DNA of 64,000 bases from Euglena gracilis. Lineage: Eukaryota > Euglenida > Euglenophyceae > Euglenales. The first letter of the stretch is position 1. The number at the start of each line of letters is the position of its first letter. The translations under genes were made by a program, and so were the position numbers. The notes beneath the pieces were generated by a model. It ran no database searches and was not told where the DNA came from. It saw only the letters and a program-made list of their open reading frames with translations. Positions 62,385-64,000 of this stretch are shown piece after piece. The stretch is from the NCBI GenBank assembly GCA_039621445.1, contig CP154956.1, positions 42,494,437 through 42,558,436 of the forward strand, in the 5' to 3' direction.

Positions 62385-63585
62385 GGGCTCTCCATGAACT
62401 TGACTAAGCGCAACCTGTGGGGACCAGCATTCACAGCCGGGAACTGTGCCATTTTCCTGATGGCATCCCCTCAGACAGTCCGTTGCGCCAGATTCCCATT
62501 GTTCCCTTCGCCAAAGACTCAGGTTTGAAAGTGCTTGGTGTGCCTTTATGCCATCCCGAAGGGGACTCATTTGCACGTCAAGTGTGGGGAAAGCGTGTGG
62601 ACGGTGTACTCAAGACGTGCCAGCAACTATCCAAACTCCCTCAGGCGCATCTGAAATTCACCATCTTACGTTTTTGTTTGACCTCAGGCAAGGTGAACGA
62701 TTTGCTCCGGGCATGCCCCCTGTCGATGAGTCGTCCAAAGTGTGCAGCCTTCACAACCACTCTACGTAATTGTTTTGATGACCTTCTGGGTGCTCCTTGT
62801 ACCCCTCTGCAATGGGATCAAATCACATTGCCCATCCGCCTTGGTGGTTTCGGGATCTCGGACCCAAGCCTCATCCGATTGCCAGCTCGCATCGCTGGTA
62901 TTGTGGATTACATCAGACGTGGCCCTGAAACATTGGGAGTCCCCTCTGCATTCCCACGAGCACCTGCGGACACCCCTATGTGCCTCCTTGAAGGTATGGC
63001 TCTTCTCGGCGCCACTGCTCCCTTGCCCCAATGGTTGGACGACGGTGCCCTGATTCAGGCAGTGCAAAGCCCCCACACTGCCCAAAAATGGTGGAACTCT
63101 CAGTTCGCTACTGTAAGGCAAACAAAGTTGAGCAAGGCCCTGCCACCGATGGAACAGGTGCGTTTCCAAAGTCAGTGCCAACCGCATGCAATGGCCTGGG
63201 CAGCGGCAATACCCAGCACTGCAAAACGGACTCTCTTGCCATCTGCTGAATTTCGGTGCCTCTTGCGGTGGAATGTTGGAATGGCTCTCACCGAACCTGC
63301 AAACAACACCACCTTGCTTTGCCCAAAATGCCATGGTCAACTTGATGTCTCTGGTCACCACTTGCTCTGCTGCAAATACAACAATCTTACCCGGCGGCAT
63401 ACAGCAATTCAGGACTATTTGACATCCCTGGCTCAGCGAGCAGGGTTCCAAGCAAAGAAGGAGCAACGTGCTGACGACAATTCCCGGCCGGGTGACGTTT
63501 TCATTCCACGACTGGACAGTGATGGCCCGGTTGCGATTGATGTCACCATCCGCCATACTCAGATACCAAGCAACCCCTTGGCTCA
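62385..63585 (+). pseudogene. 5'-truncated LINE: RT thumb, zinc motif, restriction-like endonuclease
   Basis: The first piece is [20 protein letters not shown] in one frame, then SGLKVLGVPLCHPEGDSF in the frame of a 397-codon ORF. That ORF has the RT thumb (KTCQQLSKLPQAHLKFTILR), ITLPIRLGGFGISDPSLIRL, a Cys/His motif CPKCHGQLDVSGHHLLCC and RPGDVFIPRLDSDGPVAIDV TIRH, the PD-(D/E)xK-like core of restriction-type endonucleases of R2-like LINEs. The palm (YxDD) is missing upstream. Inserted just beyond the MCM 5' end, opposite strand. Confidence 0.72.
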
Positions 63586-63868
63586 AGTTTCTCCAGGGTT
63601 GTATGGTTAATCAAAGTTCGGTTAATCGACTACGACCCCCCCAGTTAATCGACTAGTCGAGGGGGGGGTCAGTTAACCAATCGGTTAAAGGCTTTGGATA
63701 TCTGGACAGGTGACATACCTTTTCTTCTCGCTAGAAAAATTTTTGGAGGAATTTTGTTCAAATGCTGTTTGAGTTTCTTTCTCTTGCAGGAGATCGGTTA
63801 ATCGGTTAACCGAGGGGGGCAGTTAATTTAATCGGTTGACCCAAAACAGTCAGTTAATTGATCAACCC
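63586..63868. repeat. Insertion with GGTTAATCGACT inverted repeats inside the LINE
   Basis: It separates the endonuclease core from its continuation. Contains GGTTAATCGACTACGACCCC, AGTTAATCGACTAGTCGAGG, AACCAATCGGTTAAAG and, at the other end, GATCGGTTAATCGGTTAACCG and GTTAATTGATCAAC. Many words are self-complementary (AACCGATT/AATCGGTT). A CTCTTGCAG is present, so a retained intron is an alternative. Confidence 0.6.
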
Positions 63869-64000
63869 CTGCAGGCCTGGCAAGAAAGACAAGAAAAGGA
63901 CAAACATCGCAAATATGATGCTGCTTGTGCACGACGCGGTTGGAGGCTCACAGCCTTTGTCTTGGACTGTTTTGGCGGAATGGGCCAAGAAGGCCGCACA
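63869..64000 (+). pseudogene. LINE endonuclease continuation, runs off the window
   Basis: The frame reads AWQERQEKDKHRKYDAACAR RGWRLTAFVLDCFGGMGQEG R, continuing the C-terminal domain of the preceding LINE ORF. No stop before the window end. Confidence 0.65.

Noticed and set aside
62762-63586. 274-codon minus-strand ORF at the window end
   Set aside because: A shadow of the LINE RT/endonuclease frame; no motif of its own.
1-64000. tRNA, rRNA and other structural RNA genes
   Set aside because: I looked for cloverleaf-like and rRNA-like sequence by eye and saw none; a covariance-model scan would be decisive.

Overview
The window looks like nuclear DNA of a euglenid flagellate, probably Euglena or a close relative. 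The evidence is a methylmalonyl-CoA mutase (MCM) gene on the minus strand from about 62.26 kb to 29.64 kb, which I rebuilt by hand as 17 exons. Most of its introns are GT...AG. At least four are not: their ends are held together by complementary sequence in the register +4/-6, +5/-7, +6/-8, and three of them have CAG at +4..+6 and CTG at -8..-6. That is the known hallmark of euglenid nonconventional introns. Both intron classes therefore occur in one gene. The first exon follows a pyrimidine tract and AG only 9 bases before the ATG, as expected for a spliced-leader acceptor. The species name is an inference; the intron structures are read from the sequence.

Layout. 1-2.3 kb: the tail of one DIRS-type retrotransposon (RNase H, methylase-like domain, tyrosine recombinase), abutting the left end of another. 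2.9-8.5 kb: about nine exon-like blocks separated by T-rich introns. 8.5-14.3 kb: a LINE with an apurinic-type endonuclease, reverse transcriptase, RNase H and a terminal zinc motif. It keeps its frame over long distances but carries several in-frame stops and a 155-base assembly gap. 14.75-15.12 kb: a 56-bp tandem array. 15.3-18.4 kb: a decayed DIRS element of a second family. 18.4-24.06 kb: a more complete DIRS element of the first family, with inverted terminal repeats and an internal complementary repeat. 24-29.6 kb: mostly dispersed repeats, plus two weak exon-like segments and an acidic minus-strand ORF.

29.6-62.3 kb: the MCM gene. Its exons total 2,156 coding bases (about 718 residues), close to mitochondrial MCMs without a long presequence. 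Its introns are packed with G/C-homopolymer-rich repeats, palindromes, microsatellites and small inverted-repeat elements. One of these is a 243-bp foldback element with an 8-bp target duplication, lying in a tandem array that is itself inside a composite inverted-repeat unit. 62.4-64.0 kb: a 5'-truncated second LINE type (reverse transcriptase thumb, zinc motif, restriction-like endonuclease) that runs off the window and is broken by a roughly 280-bp insertion.

Gene logic: apart from MCM (methylmalonyl-CoA/succinyl-CoA interconversion, cobalamin-dependent, mitochondrial) almost everything recognisable is mobile-element-derived. Many element ORFs change frame exactly at runs of 7-12 G or C, and the MCM itself lacks one base in exon 15. 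Homopolymer or consensus error is therefore a real alternative to biological decay for several breaks.
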